A program made the translations under genes and the position numbers. This document shows, in pieces, positions 7,663 to 16,020 of a DNA stretch of 32,796 bases. This stretch comes from Syntrophomonas_A sp050258735. Lineage in GTDB: Bacteria > Bacillota > Syntrophomonadia > Syntrophomonadales > Syntrophomonadaceae. Under the pieces are notes generated by a model. That model was not told the origin of the DNA. It did not search any database and was given only the letters and a program-made list of their open reading frames with translations. The stretch lies in NCBI GenBank assembly GCA_050258735.1, contig JBLMZJ010000072.1:1-32796 (forward strand). The letters are read 5' to 3'. Within the stretch, counting starts at the first letter, position 1, and each line of letters begins with the position of its first letter.

Positions 7663-8737
7663 TCCCCCCCGCGCCTTCAGGCGCGTAATCCTTGATCTCT
7701 TGCACTAATCTCTGGACCATCTGGTCCTGGGAAACTTTGTCCACAATGTCACCGTGTTTTATCAGCAGACCAAAGCCGCGTCCGCCAGCGATGCCTACGT
7801 CCGCCTCCCGGGCTTCACCCGGTCCATTTACTACGCAGCCCATCACTGCCACCTTCATGGCCTTATCCATAAAACGCACCTCGCGGTCTACTGCCTCAGC
7901 TGTTTTAATGAGATCTATCTCGCAGCGTCCGCAGCTAGGACAGCTTATCAGTTCCACTCCGCGTTTTCGCAGACCCAGACTGCGCAGGATCTCATAGGCA
8001 GCCCATACTTCTTCCACCGGATCGGCGGTTAGCGATATACGGACCGTATCCCCGATCCCTTCAGAGAGCAACAGCCCTACCCCCAGAGCCGACTTGATCA
8101 GGCCCCGGTACATGGTGCCGGCCTCGGTTACTCCAACATGCAGGGGGTAGTCAACCAGATCCGCCATCAAACGATAAGCTTCGACCGTCAGCATCACAGA
8201 AGAAGCCTTGAGTGATATTTTGATCTGGTGAAAGTCCAAGTCCTGCAGGACTTTGATATTCTCCATGGCGCTTTCTACCATGCCCCGGGCACATACTCCG
8301 CCATACCGGGCGAGGATCTGCTTGTCCAAGGATCCCGCGTTGACTCCTATTCTGACCGGAATACTGCGTTCCTGACATACCTTGACCAGTTCCCGCACTT
8401 TGTCCGGGCTGCCGATATTGCCCGGGTTTATCCTGAGCCCGTCGGCTCCGGCTTCAATACTCCTGATAGCCAGACGGTGATCAAAATGGATATCAGCTAC
8501 CAGGGGGATGCTGATCGCCGCTTTAATCCGGCTGATCGCCGCTGCAGCCTCCTCGTCCGGGACGGCTACCCGTACCAGTTCACAGCCGGCTGCCTCCAGC
8601 CCTTTTATTTGTGCAACCGTAACATTGACATCACGGGTGTCGCTGTTGGTCATTGACTGGACCACTACGGGGTTATTGCCGCCTATGGATAAGTCTCCGA
8701 TTTTAATGACCTTGGTTAGCCGCCGCATTGCCGTCAT
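7649..8737 (-). CDS. ispG: 4-hydroxy-3-methylbut-2-enyl-diphosphate synthase (IspG/GcpE)
   Basis: Penultimate enzyme of the MEP isoprenoid pathway: a 4Fe-4S protein converting MEcPP to HMBPP. The N-terminal TIM barrel is clear (VVVQSMTNSDTRDV 24-37, VADIHFDHRLA 80-90, LRINPGNIG 101-109). The cluster ligands are C266 and C269 (SCPSCGR), C301 (MGCVVNGPGEA) and E308. The gene overlaps rseP as ATGA. The ATG at 8737 directly abuts AGAGG; the ATG at 8728, nine bases beyond it, is a good alternative and gives MRRLTKV. The last ~10 residues (PEGAGGNNHR) look acquired: they are coded by a CGCGCC-TTCA-GGCGCG palindrome and the edge of the CACAGAT repeat, which provides the TGA. In B. subtilis proS sits at this site. 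Confidence 0.97.
   Translation of the reverse strand: MTAMRRLTKVIKIGDLSIGGNNPVVVQSMTNSDTRDVNVTVAQIKGLEAAGCELVRVAVPDEEAAAAISRIKAAISIPLVADIHFDHRLAIRSIEAGADGLRINPGNIGSPDKVRELVKVCQERSIPVRIGVNAGSLDKQILARYGGVCARGMVESAMENIKVLQDLDFHQIKISLKASSVMLTVEAYRLMADLVDYPLHVGVTEAGTMYRGLIKSALGVGLLLSEGIGDTVRISLTADPVEEVWAAYEILRSLGLRKRGVELISCPSCGRCEIDLIKTAEAVDREVRFMDKAMKVAVMGCVVNGPGEAREADVGIAGGRGFGLLIKHGDIVDKVSQDQMVQRLVQEIKDYAPEGAGGNNHR
7670..7685 (-). other. GC-rich palindrome at the 3' end of ispG
   Basis: CGCGCC-TTCA-GGCGCG is a perfect 6-bp stem with a four-base loop, inside the last codons of ispG and next to a run of seven C on plus. It shares a 12-nt core with the hairpin at 2866-2879. On the minus strand no U tract follows, so it is not a standard terminator. 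Confidence 0.5.
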
Positions 8738-9777
8738 CCTCTATACAATTTCACAATATCGTTAAAGGTTACGATAATCATGAGACCAATCAGGAAAAGA
8801 AAACCGACCCAATGGATGAGACCTTCCTTTTCCGGATCCAGGGGCTTGCGCCTGATCCATTCCACCGCAGCAAATATTATTCTGCTCCCGTCCAATGCCG
8901 GAATCGGTAACAAATTTAAAATGCCCAGGTTAATGCTTAGAAATGCCGAGAAAGCCAATAACTCGGACCAGCCGATCGAGGCAACTTCTCCAACCATTTT
9001 GGTGATACCCACCGGTCCGGCCAGATCACCCATCGAAGCTCCGCCGCTTATCATTAAACCGATACCGGACAACAGAATAACGGTAAATTCCCAGGTCCTT
9101 TGGAAGCCGTTCTTGACCGCGGCTGCAATGCCCATCTTCTTATAGGTGATAACCGGCTTTATTCCAATATAGTTCTTGTTGAGTGATTTATTGAATATGG
9201 GGGTTACCCTGATATTAAGAATCTTCCCCTTACGGTCTATCTCAACCCGCAACATCTCACCCCGGGGGTTTTTCTCGATGACAGTAGTCAAGGCCTGCCA
9301 GCTTTCAATATTCGAACCGTTTATGGCTATGACTTTATCGCCGGCTTTAAGTCCCGCCTCCTGGGCTGGCTTGCCGTCCAGCACCTGCCCGATGACCGAG
9401 GTATTCGAACTATCTTGCACTCCGGTAACAGAATAGATGTAAATAAATATCAGCATCGCTGCAACCAGATTCATAAAGGGCCCGGCAAAGGCCACCCTCA
9501 TCTTCTCGAAGGGTGTACGCCGGCTATATCCATTAGGGTCATCTCCGTCACCCGGCTCCTCACCCGCCATCCTTACGTAACCGCCCAAAGGAATAGCACG
9601 GATAGAATACTCTGTGCCATTCTTCTTAGTACCGGCCAGGCGGGGACCAAAACCCAAGGAGAATTCCCAAACCGGTATCCCGATGCGCCGGGCCACAATG
9701 AAATGGCCGAATTCGTGTACCAGTATCAATACCGCAATGATCGCCAGGGTTATTAAAATGGTATATGCCGTGTTCAT
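8734..9777 (-). CDS. rseP: Site-2 (S2P) zinc metalloprotease RseP/RasP
   Basis: Intramembrane protease that cuts anti-sigma factors and remnant signal peptides. The zinc site HEFGH is at 21-25 in the first membrane helix, with the second site 'LNLLPIPALDG' near residue 300. A PDZ domain occupies about 120-205 ('IGQVLDGKPAQEAGLKAGDKVIAINGSNI'). Length (347) is normal for the Gram-positive form with one PDZ. The ATG at 9777 has GGAGG six bases upstream. It lies between dxr and ispG, an arrangement common in Firmicutes and Clostridia. Confidence 0.96.
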   Translation of the reverse strand: MNTAYTILITLAIIAVLILVHEFGHFIVARRIGIPVWEFSLGFGPRLAGTKKNGTEYSIRAIPLGGYVRMAGEEPGDGDDPNGYSRRTPFEKMRVAFAGPFMNLVAAMLIFIYIYSVTGVQDSSNTSVIGQVLDGKPAQEAGLKAGDKVIAINGSNIESWQALTTVIEKNPRGEMLRVEIDRKGKILNIRVTPIFNKSLNKNYIGIKPVITYKKMGIAAAVKNGFQRTWEFTVILLSGIGLMISGGASMGDLAGPVGITKMVGEVASIGWSELLAFSAFLSINLGILNLLPIPALDGSRIIFAAVEWIRRKPLDPEKEGLIHWVGFLFLIGLMIIVTFNDIVKLYRG

Positions 9778-9893
9778 GCCAAACCTCCATAAATGCTTTT
9801 ACCCATCTATACCTTAATATTCACCTTGCTTTACGGATTACGCAAATTACTATTGATAACTGTCTATTATGAAAACCCTGTTAGAACCTTACT
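9778..9893. other. dxr-rseP intergenic gap, no gene seen
   Basis: 116 nt, AT-rich. It holds the rseP ribosome site (GGAGG) and a stretch, TTACGGATTACGCAAATTAC on plus at 9831-9850, that loosely resembles the CAGAT-type units at 7415-7662. I see no convincing promoter or terminator. Confidence 0.4.
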
Positions 9894-11057
9894 TCAATGT
9901 CTGCTAATGATCCTGACGGCTTCTTCCCGCGCCCAGGCATCTGCCTCCAGGATAGTATCCAGACCCGGCTGAGGCAGAGTTTGATGGCCTGCCATCACAC
10001 TGGCCACTGTTTCCGCGATCTCCAGAAACCCCAATCCACCAGCCAGAAAGGCATTGACCGCTACCTCATTGGCAGCGTTCATCACAGCTGGCATTGTGTT
10101 TCCGGTTCTGCCCGCCGTATAGGCTAATCCCAGGGCAGGAAAACGCTCAAGATCAGGCGCTTCAAAATGGATACGGCCCAATTTTACAAAGTCCAGAGGC
10201 TGACCGGGAGTTACCTTCCTTGACGGGTAACTCAAAGCATATTGGATCGGTATCCTCATATCGGCCGAACCCAGATGAGCCAGAAATGACCCGTCGATCA
10301 GTTCGACCATGGAATGAATAGCAGATTCCCTCTGAACCAATACCTCGATCAGGTCATAATCAACCGAGAACAGGTGGTGAGCCTCGATTACCTCCAGTCC
10401 TTTGTTCATTAATGTTGCTGAATCGATAGTAATCTTCGGGCCCATCCTCCAGGTGGGATGATGCAAAGCCATTTCCCTCGTCACTACAGCCAGTTGTCCC
10501 CGGCTGAATTCACGAAAAGGTCCGCCTGATGCCGTAAGCCAGATCCTTCTGAGGTAGCGTTCCTCACCGGCCAGGCACTGGAAAACCGCAGAATGCTCAC
10601 TGTCCACCGGAAGCAAATCAACGCCAGATTTCCCGACTTCGTGCATTACGATATCCCCGGCGGCTACCAGGGTCTCCTTATTGGCCAGAGCCACCCTTTT
10701 CCCTGCCTTGATCGCGGCCAGGGTAGGTTTTATGCCGATGGCTCCACTCAAGGCAACCAGAACGATATCGGCATGATCCAGCGAAGCCATCTCGCAAAGT
10801 CCCTCCATGCCGCAGATCAAACGAGTCTCTTCCGGCAGAAGGGCTCTGAGCTCACTATATAATTTGCTGCTTTCCACAGACACCATCGCGGGTCTGTATT
10901 TACGAGCCTGGCCGGCAATCAGCTCTATCTCGTCCCGGGCGGCCATACCTAGCAGTCGGTAGGATTCGGGATGGGCATCGATTACCTCCAGGGCCTGTTG
11001 ACCGATGGAACCGGTCGATCCCAGAATAACTACTTCCTTTGGTCTATCCAAGGTCAA
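9894..11057 (-). CDS. dxr: 1-deoxy-D-xylulose 5-phosphate reductoisomerase
   Basis: Second step of the MEP pathway: DXP to MEP with NADPH. The nucleotide-binding GSTGSIGQQALEV is at the N-terminus; the catalytic and metal region 'LLPVDSEHSAVFQC' and 'LTASGGPFREF' are present, followed by 'HPTWRMGPKITIDSATLMNKGLE'. Length of 387 is normal. The start is TTG at 11057, with GGAGG eight bases upstream; it overlaps the stop of the upstream permease gene as TTGA. The 116-nt gap to rseP holds no gene and no clear promoter. Confidence 0.97.
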   Translation of the reverse strand: MTLDRPKEVVILGSTGSIGQQALEVIDAHPESYRLLGMAARDEIELIAGQARKYRPAMVSVESSKLYSELRALLPEETRLICGMEGLCEMASLDHADIVLVALSGAIGIKPTLAAIKAGKRVALANKETLVAAGDIVMHEVGKSGVDLLPVDSEHSAVFQCLAGEERYLRRIWLTASGGPFREFSRGQLAVVTREMALHHPTWRMGPKITIDSATLMNKGLEVIEAHHLFSVDYDLIEVLVQRESAIHSMVELIDGSFLAHLGSADMRIPIQYALSYPSRKVTPGQPLDFVKLGRIHFEAPDLERFPALGLAYTAGRTGNTMPAVMNAANEVAVNAFLAGGLGFLEIAETVASVMAGHQTLPQPGLDTILEADAWAREEAVRIISRH

Positions 11058-12199
11058 TCATTCTTCCTCCATTCAAAACGGGAAAAAAGCCCGGCCCGGT
11101 AGCAGGCAATGATTATGACCAGGGTCACCGGACCGAGTATCATACCTACCATGCCGCCCAACTGCAGGCCAATGTACAGGGAAACCAACGTAGCCAGCGG
11201 ATGCAGGCCAATGTTGTCCCCAACTATCTTGGGCTCCAGGATCTGTCTTACCACTGAGGTAGTAACGTAGAGTACCAGCAGACCAATCCCCAATTTACTG
11301 TTGCCCGAAGCAAATTCCCATATTATCCAGGGCACCATGATAGCGCCAGGGCCCAATACCGGAAGTATATCACATAATCCCACCACTATTCCTATGGTCA
11401 GCACATAGTCTACCCCGAGTATAGCCAGACCTACCATGGTAACGATCATGGTTACGGTTATAAGCATGCTGTAGGCCCTGATAAAACCGACCATGACCTG
11501 AAACAGCTGCCTGATCACACCCATGGTTTTAGACTGGGCTGAATCCGGGATAAAACGCAGTAGGAATCCTTGCATAACATCCCGGTCCTTAATGATCAAG
11601 AAAGTGGCTACCGCCACTATAGCCATAAATACGAATATCCCCGGCAGCATAGTAAGAATATTTATCAGTATATTCAGGCTGCCGTCTACCAGGCCCCTCA
11701 ATACATCCAGGATCTTACCCAGGTTGTCCTGGATCGATTTTTCAACCCCGGCAGGAAGATTGAGCTTGAGGTAAAATAGCTTGAAATTACTTATCGTTTC
11801 CGTCAGGGTAGCTACGATATTATCCGAGTAGTTGACTACCTGCGGGTAAAACCGGGATAATTCCTTGACTATTACCGATATGACCAGAAATATAAGATAG
11901 AATACCGTACCTACTACCGCGATCAGACTGACCGCAGCTGCCCCAGCGCGCTTGAGATGAGCCTTGACTTCAACAAACCTTACCAGTGGTTCCATGAGCA
12001 AGGCCAGAATAAGCGCAAGGATAAAGGGCATAAATAAAACGGGAAGCCAGGCCAGACCTCTGCCTAACAAGGGAAATACATAGGTAAAAAGAAGATAAAT
12101 CGTAATAAGCGACAGTACCAGGACACCTAACTTGGTCAACCATTTCATCCACTTCTGCAGTTCAGGGTCCACATCTATACCCCCAATCTTGTATGCCAA
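11054..12199 (-). CDS. AI-2E family (PF01594-type) transporter/permease
   Basis: A polytopic membrane protein of up to 381 residues. About eight hydrophobic segments can be read (for example 'LGVLVLSLITIYLLFTYVFPLL', 'WLPVLFMPFILALILALLMEPLVRFVE', 'LTMLPGIFVFMAIVAVATFLIIKDRD', 'MLITVTMIVTMVGLAILGVDY'). The conserved region 'IPDSAQSKTMGVIRQLFQVMVGFIRAYSM' and 'LEPKIVGDNIGLHPLATLVSLYIGLQLGGMVGMILGPV' identify the family, which includes AI-2 exporters and Na+/H+ antiporters; substrate cannot be inferred. TTG at 12199 has no Shine-Dalgarno; GTG at 12172, seven bases after GGGGG, may be the true start. The gene lies between cdsA and dxr, where B. subtilis has none. Confidence 0.88.
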   Translation of the reverse strand: MAYKIGGIDVDPELQKWMKWLTKLGVLVLSLITIYLLFTYVFPLLGRGLAWLPVLFMPFILALILALLMEPLVRFVEVKAHLKRAGAAAVSLIAVVGTVFYLIFLVISVIVKELSRFYPQVVNYSDNIVATLTETISNFKLFYLKLNLPAGVEKSIQDNLGKILDVLRGLVDGSLNILINILTMLPGIFVFMAIVAVATFLIIKDRDVMQGFLLRFIPDSAQSKTMGVIRQLFQVMVGFIRAYSMLITVTMIVTMVGLAILGVDYVLTIGIVVGLCDILPVLGPGAIMVPWIIWEFASGNSKLGIGLLVLYVTTSVVRQILEPKIVGDNIGLHPLATLVSLYIGLQLGGMVGMILGPVTLVIIIACYRAGLFSRFEWRKND

Positions 12200-12202
12200 G
12201 TT

Positions 12203-12997
12203 CTAAGTCAAATATATAAAGAAATAATATACCCAGGGCATAACGAACATAAAGCTGTCAAAACGATCGAGCACTCCCCCGTGACCGGGTATAAGCCTGC
12301 CGGAGTCCTTTACTCCAAAATAGCGTTTCAGACCGGATTCGAACAGATCTCCGCCCTGAGCCAGAAATCCGGCTATAATTCCCAACAGTAATACATATGC
12401 AATATTGATGGAACCCATATTCATAATCTTGAAAAAGGCCAGAGCGATGAATACCGGCAGAAGGGTTGCACCTACAGCTCCTTCGCAGGTTTTGGCTGGG
12501 CTCAGAACCGGGGCCAGCTTATTTTTGCCCCAAAAACGCCCGGCAAAATAACCTCCGATGTCACTGCTCCAAGTGAGAAGGAAGGCTAACAGAACGATAG
12601 GGAATGCCAAATCAAGCTCTGCTGTCTTTATAGCAAATCCCAGCAGGAAGCCCAGATACAGCGATCCAAAAAGGCTTAGAGCCACGTCAGCGAATTTTAT
12701 GTGGGGAAAACGAAATATCATAAAGGCGCTTGATGCAACCAGAATCACAAACATGAAGGGTTCCAGCCAACCAGGATTTGCTTTGATGAATAGTGTCGCC
12801 AACAGCAGCAAGTAGGATGGTATGATCAGCGGCTTAAAGCCCCCCTGAACCATCATACGATGATATTCACCCAGAGCAATGATACCGATCAGTATAAAAA
12901 GACCGTGCCAGTAAACGCCTCCACGATACAATATGTAGAGCAGCAGCGGGATACCTACCACCGCAGTGATCACTCTCGTTCTAAGCATAATCTTCAT
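12203..12997 (-). CDS. cdsA: Phosphatidate cytidylyltransferase (CDP-diglyceride synthase)
   Basis: Makes CDP-diacylglycerol from phosphatidate and CTP in the membrane. About seven to eight hydrophobic helices; the family signature is at the C-terminus: 'LSPAKTCEGAVGA', then 'QGGDLFESGLKRYFGVKDSGRLIPGHGGVLDRFDS'. The ATG at 12997 lies in the uppS end (17-nt overlap); the ATG at 12988 (MLRTRV) fits the usual family start and has AGG nine bases upstream, so either is possible. The pairing with uppS is conserved in bacteria. Confidence 0.95.
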   Translation of the reverse strand: MKIMLRTRVITAVVGIPLLLYILYRGGVYWHGLFILIGIIALGEYHRMMVQGGFKPLIIPSYLLLLATLFIKANPGWLEPFMFVILVASSAFMIFRFPHIKFADVALSLFGSLYLGFLLGFAIKTAELDLAFPIVLLAFLLTWSSDIGGYFAGRFWGKNKLAPVLSPAKTCEGAVGATLLPVFIALAFFKIMNMGSINIAYVLLLGIIAGFLAQGGDLFESGLKRYFGVKDSGRLIPGHGGVLDRFDSFMFVMPWVYYFFIYLT

Positions 12998-13751
12998 CCT
13001 GACTTTTTGTAATTAATCCGCCAAAGCGACGTTCCCTGCGTTGGTAGTCGTAAATGGAATGACAGAGATCTGTCCTGGTGAAATCCGGCCACAGGCATTC
13101 GGTCACCCATAACTCAGTGTAGGCGATCTGCCATAACAAGAAGTTACTTATCCGCATTTCACCGGCAGTGCGTATTAGCAGATCCGGATCTGGCAGCCCG
13201 CGGGTATTTAAGTAGGAAGAGAATATTTCTTCATTCATGTCCCCGGGGTTCATATTACCGGCGGCGATGTCTTCTGATATCTTCACAACAGCATCGATGA
13301 TCTCCCGGCGGGATCCGTAGTTCAAAGCGATGTTAAACTTCAATCCTTGATTGTTCCGGGTAAGTTTGATAGCGGATTCGATCTCGTTCTGACAGTCTTT
13401 CGGCAGGGTATCGGGTGAACCTAACATGTTGATACGAACACCCTTCTCGTGCAGTTCGGACAACTCTTTATGCATAAATTCTACCAGTAGTTTCATGAGG
13501 TAATCCACCTCGTCAACCGGTCGTTTCCAGTTCTCTGTTGAAAAGGCATATACGGTCAGCACCTTGACCCCAATATCGTCGCAGGCCTCGACCACCTGCT
13601 TAAGTGTGCTCATACCAGCGCGGTGTCCCATATTTCTAGGCATGAGTCTCTTTTTTGCCCAACGGCCGTTACCGTCCATAATGATAGCGATATGACGAGG
13701 GATCTCCCCCCCTCTTATCAACTCAGCATAATTGGGATTCTTTTTAGCCAT
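12981..13751 (-). CDS. uppS: Isoprenyl transferase (undecaprenyl diphosphate synthase)
   Basis: cis-Prenyltransferase that makes the C55 carrier for cell-wall synthesis. Motifs: 'HIAIIMDGNGRWAKKR' with catalytic Asp26, 'YAFSTENWKRP', 'FNIALNYGSRREI', 'DLLIRTAGEMRISNFLLWQIAYTE' and C-terminal 'YQRRERRFGG'. Length of 256 is normal. The ATG at 13751 has AAGGGG four bases upstream. A strong G/C hairpin lies 28 nt before the start in the 101-nt gap after frr. Confidence 0.96.
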   Translation of the reverse strand: MAKKNPNYAELIRGGEIPRHIAIIMDGNGRWAKKRLMPRNMGHRAGMSTLKQVVEACDDIGVKVLTVYAFSTENWKRPVDEVDYLMKLLVEFMHKELSELHEKGVRINMLGSPDTLPKDCQNEIESAIKLTRNNQGLKFNIALNYGSRREIIDAVVKISEDIAAGNMNPGDMNEEIFSSYLNTRGLPDPDLLIRTAGEMRISNFLLWQIAYTELWVTECLWPDFTRTDLCHSIYDYQRRERRFGGLITKSQDEDYA

Positions 13752-13778
13752 GAAACCCCTTCTTCTATCAAATCACAA

Positions 13779-13798
13779 ACCCCCCATGGTCGGGGGGT
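13779..13798 (-). other. Strong C6/G6 hairpin in the uppS leader
   Basis: ACCCCCC-GACCAT-GGGGGGT on the minus strand, a perfect 7-bp stem with a six-base loop. It is followed by TTGTGATTTG, not a proper U tract, so it is at best a weak terminator; it may instead be an mRNA structure or processing barrier between frr and uppS. A possible promoter (-10 TATAAT, minus, at 13814-13819) lies just upstream, but its -35 is poor. Confidence 0.55.
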
Positions 13799-13852
13799 AT
13801 TCAAATTAATATTATTATAACCATACGCTTGACAAATTGGAAAGTCTTTGGC

Positions 13853-14413
13853 CTATACCTCCATGATATCCTTCTCCTTGGCCGCCATAATGCTGTCAAT
13901 ATCCTTGATGTAGCGATCAGTGAGCTTCTGGATATCATCCATACCCTTTTTACTCTCGTCCTCAGATATCAATTTTTCCTTCTCACTCGATTTAAGCATA
14001 TCATTGCCTTCACGGCGGATATTCCTGATGGCGACCCGCGATTCCTCAGCCCTCTTCTTTACTAACTTGACCAGGTCTTTTCGCCTTTCCTCGGTCAACT
14101 GGGGAATGGCCAGACGAATAACATTACCATCATTGGAAGGATTGATACCCAGGTCAGATTTCATTATAGCCTTTTCGATTTCAGCGATACTCCCTTTATC
14201 CCAGGGCTGGATCACTAACAGGCGAGCTTCAGGAACAGCAATATTAGCCAGTTGATTCAACGGAGTAGCTTCCCCGTAGTAATCTACCATAATACGGTCC
14301 AGCATACCCGGATTGGCCCGCCCGGCACGCATGGTAGCCAAATCTTTGGTAAGATGTTCGATAGCTTTTTTCATTCTGTCTTCTGCATCAGCAAGTATAT
14401 CCTTGATCACCAA
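13853..14413 (-). CDS. frr: Ribosome recycling factor
   Basis: RRF splits post-termination ribosomes with EF-G. The 186 residues show the hallmark 'DLATMRAGRANPGMLDRIMVDYYG', 'QPWDKGSIAEIEKAI', 'NDGNVIRLAIPQLTEERRKDL' and a C-terminal long helix. The start is TTG at 14413 (GGAGG five bases upstream) or the next codon, GTG at 14410 (eight bases upstream). It begins 2 nt after the pyrH stop, so the two are coupled. Confidence 0.97.
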   Translation of the reverse strand: MVIKDILADAEDRMKKAIEHLTKDLATMRAGRANPGMLDRIMVDYYGEATPLNQLANIAVPEARLLVIQPWDKGSIAEIEKAIMKSDLGINPSNDGNVIRLAIPQLTEERRKDLVKLVKKRAEESRVAIRNIRREGNDMLKSSEKEKLISEDESKKGMDDIQKLTDRYIKDIDSIMAAKEKDIMEV

Positions 14414-14415
14414 GC

Positions 14416-15132
14416 TTACCTCCCTACATAGGTACCGATAGGTTCGCCCATCACGGCCTTTAGTATATTGCCGCTTCTAGTCAGGTCAAAAACAACGATC
14501 GGAATACCGTTGTCCATACAAAGTGAAGCGGCAGTGGAATCCATCACTCCCAAACCCTTGTTAAGAACATCTATATAGTCGAGTTTTTCAAACTTGACCG
14601 CTTCCGGGTTCTTGACCGGGTCAGAGTCGTAAACGCCATCTACTTTCTTTGCCATCAATATGACCTCGGCCTCGATTTCCGCTGAACGCAGGGCGGCAGC
14701 CGTATCAGTCGAAAAATACGGGTTGCCGGTACCTGCAGAAAAAATCACCACCCGGCCGTTTTCCAGGTGGCGAATAGCACGACGTCTTATATAGGGTTCC
14801 GCGATCTCCTTCATTTCGATCGCGGTCATCACTCTTATTTCCAGCCCCTGGTTTTCCAGCGCATCCTGCAGGGCCAGTGCATTGATCTCAGTAGCCAACA
14901 TGCCCATGTAATCAGCCGTAGCCCGGTCCATCCCCTGGGCACTTCCTGCTACGCCACGCCAGATATTGCCGCCGCCTACGACGATGGCAACTTCTACTCC
15001 CTGCTCTACCACTTCGACCAGTTGTTCCGCAATGGAGAGCAGCGTCTTATGGTCTATACCATAGGAGCTTTCACCAGCCAGAGCCTCACCGCTGAGCTTT
15101 AATACTACTCTTTTATATTTGGGCTTTTGCAT
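14416..15132 (-). CDS. pyrH: UMP kinase
   Basis: Phosphorylates UMP to UDP; a hexameric amino-acid-kinase-fold enzyme. 'YKRVVLKLSGEALAGE' at the N-terminus, 'AIVVGGGNIWRG', 'DYMGMLATEINALALQDALE' and 'FSAGTGNPYFSTDTAAALRS' are family signatures. The ATG at 15132 is chosen because GGGGGA lies about six bases upstream; the in-frame TTG at 15147 precedes that ribosome site and is rejected. Its product is 238 residues, normal. The 111-nt gap to tsf contains a degenerate CAGAT-type repeat. Confidence 0.97.
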   Translation of the reverse strand: MQKPKYKRVVLKLSGEALAGESSYGIDHKTLLSIAEQLVEVVEQGVEVAIVVGGGNIWRGVAGSAQGMDRATADYMGMLATEINALALQDALENQGLEIRVMTAIEMKEIAEPYIRRRAIRHLENGRVVIFSAGTGNPYFSTDTAAALRSAEIEAEVILMAKKVDGVYDSDPVKNPEAVKFEKLDYIDVLNKGLGVMDSTAASLCMDNGIPIVVFDLTRSGNILKAVMGEPIGTYVGR

Positions 15133-15153
15133 TTTACATTCCCCCAAGCATAA

Positions 15154-15173
15154 TTAGACGCAGATGACGCAAA
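15154..15173. repeat. Degenerate CAGAT-type unit in the tsf-pyrH gap
   Basis: TTAGACGCAGATGACGCAAA on plus resembles the (A)CACAGATGAACACAGAT units at 7415-7662, with ACGC replacing ACAC. It is a single unit, so it may be a decayed relic or chance. Confidence 0.35.
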
Positions 15174-15243
15174 TCAATATGATTCGGAGTTCTTGCAACA
15201 GTTGTTATCTCTGAACTGTGGCCGATCCATAGCTTGCGGCGAT

Positions 15244-15894
15244 TTATTTAGCCTTGATCTGAGCCATTACCTCGGCGGCAAAATCGGTCTCTTCCTTTTC
15301 GATTCCTTCGCCGACTTCAAAGCGGGCAAATCTTCTTACAGAGATATTCTCACCGATTTTCGCCACATGCCCGTGAACCAGTTCCTGAACTGTCTTGTCA
15401 GGATCCTTGATAAATGGCTGTTCTAAGAGGCAGCGCTCCTTGTAATATTTCTCGATTCTACCCTCGACCATCTTCTCTATTACCTTCTCCGGTTTGCCCT
15501 CTTCCAGCGCCTGAGCTCTAAGTACTTCCCGCTCCCGGTCCAGGGCATCGGTCGGTATTTCCTCCCGTCTGACATACTCGGGATTAGAGGCTGCTATCTG
15601 CATAGCCAGATCGTGGGCCAGTTGTTTGAACTCTTCATTCTTGGCCACAAAATCAGTTTCACAGTTGAGTTCCAAGAGCACGCCGATACGCCCTCCACCA
15701 TGTATGTAGGAGGTAACGACACCTTCGCTGGCTACCCGGCCCGCCTTTTTGGCCGCCTTGGCCAGTCCTTTGGCCCGCAGTTCATCAATAGCCTTTTCAA
15801 TGTCTCCATCACAGGCTACCAAAGCCTTTTTGCAATCCATCATTCCTGCACCAGTTCTCTCGCGCAGTTCCTTTACCATCTCAGCCGTAACCAC
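15244..15894 (-). CDS. tsf: Translation elongation factor Ts
   Basis: Nucleotide exchange factor for EF-Tu. The N-terminal UBA-like domain (1-50, 'VKELRERTGAGMMDCKKAL') leads into the core with 'ELNCETDFVAKNEEF', the TDFV motif that contacts EF-Tu. At 216 residues it is the short form, with a single core subdomain plus coiled region, as in several Gram-positives and Thermus. The start is GTG at 15894, with AGGGAGGT eight bases upstream. It follows rpsB after 126 nt containing a hairpin with U tract. Confidence 0.97.
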   Translation of the reverse strand: MVTAEMVKELRERTGAGMMDCKKALVACDGDIEKAIDELRAKGLAKAAKKAGRVASEGVVTSYIHGGGRIGVLLELNCETDFVAKNEEFKQLAHDLAMQIAASNPEYVRREEIPTDALDREREVLRAQALEEGKPEKVIEKMVEGRIEKYYKERCLLEQPFIKDPDKTVQELVHGHVAKIGENISVRRFARFEVGEGIEKEETDFAAEVMAQIKAK

Positions 15895-15970
15895 TTTATA
15901 GACCTCCCTTAATAGTTTACAGATTTCATTAACGTAGGTTTTTGACCTGAATACCTGAAGATTTATTCAT

Positions 15971-16004
15971 AGAAAAGGGGTGTATAGATATTACTATTCA
16001 CCCC
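15971..16004 (-). terminator. Hairpin with U tract between rpsB and tsf
   Basis: Minus strand GGGGTG...CACCCC (stem arms 15999-16004 and 15977-15982), with partial pairing of the inner AATAG/TATA bases, followed by TTTTCT. It resembles a partial terminator, which could lower tsf and downstream expression relative to rpsB. Confidence 0.6.
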
Positions 16005-16020
16005 GGTTTCAATCTAATAT

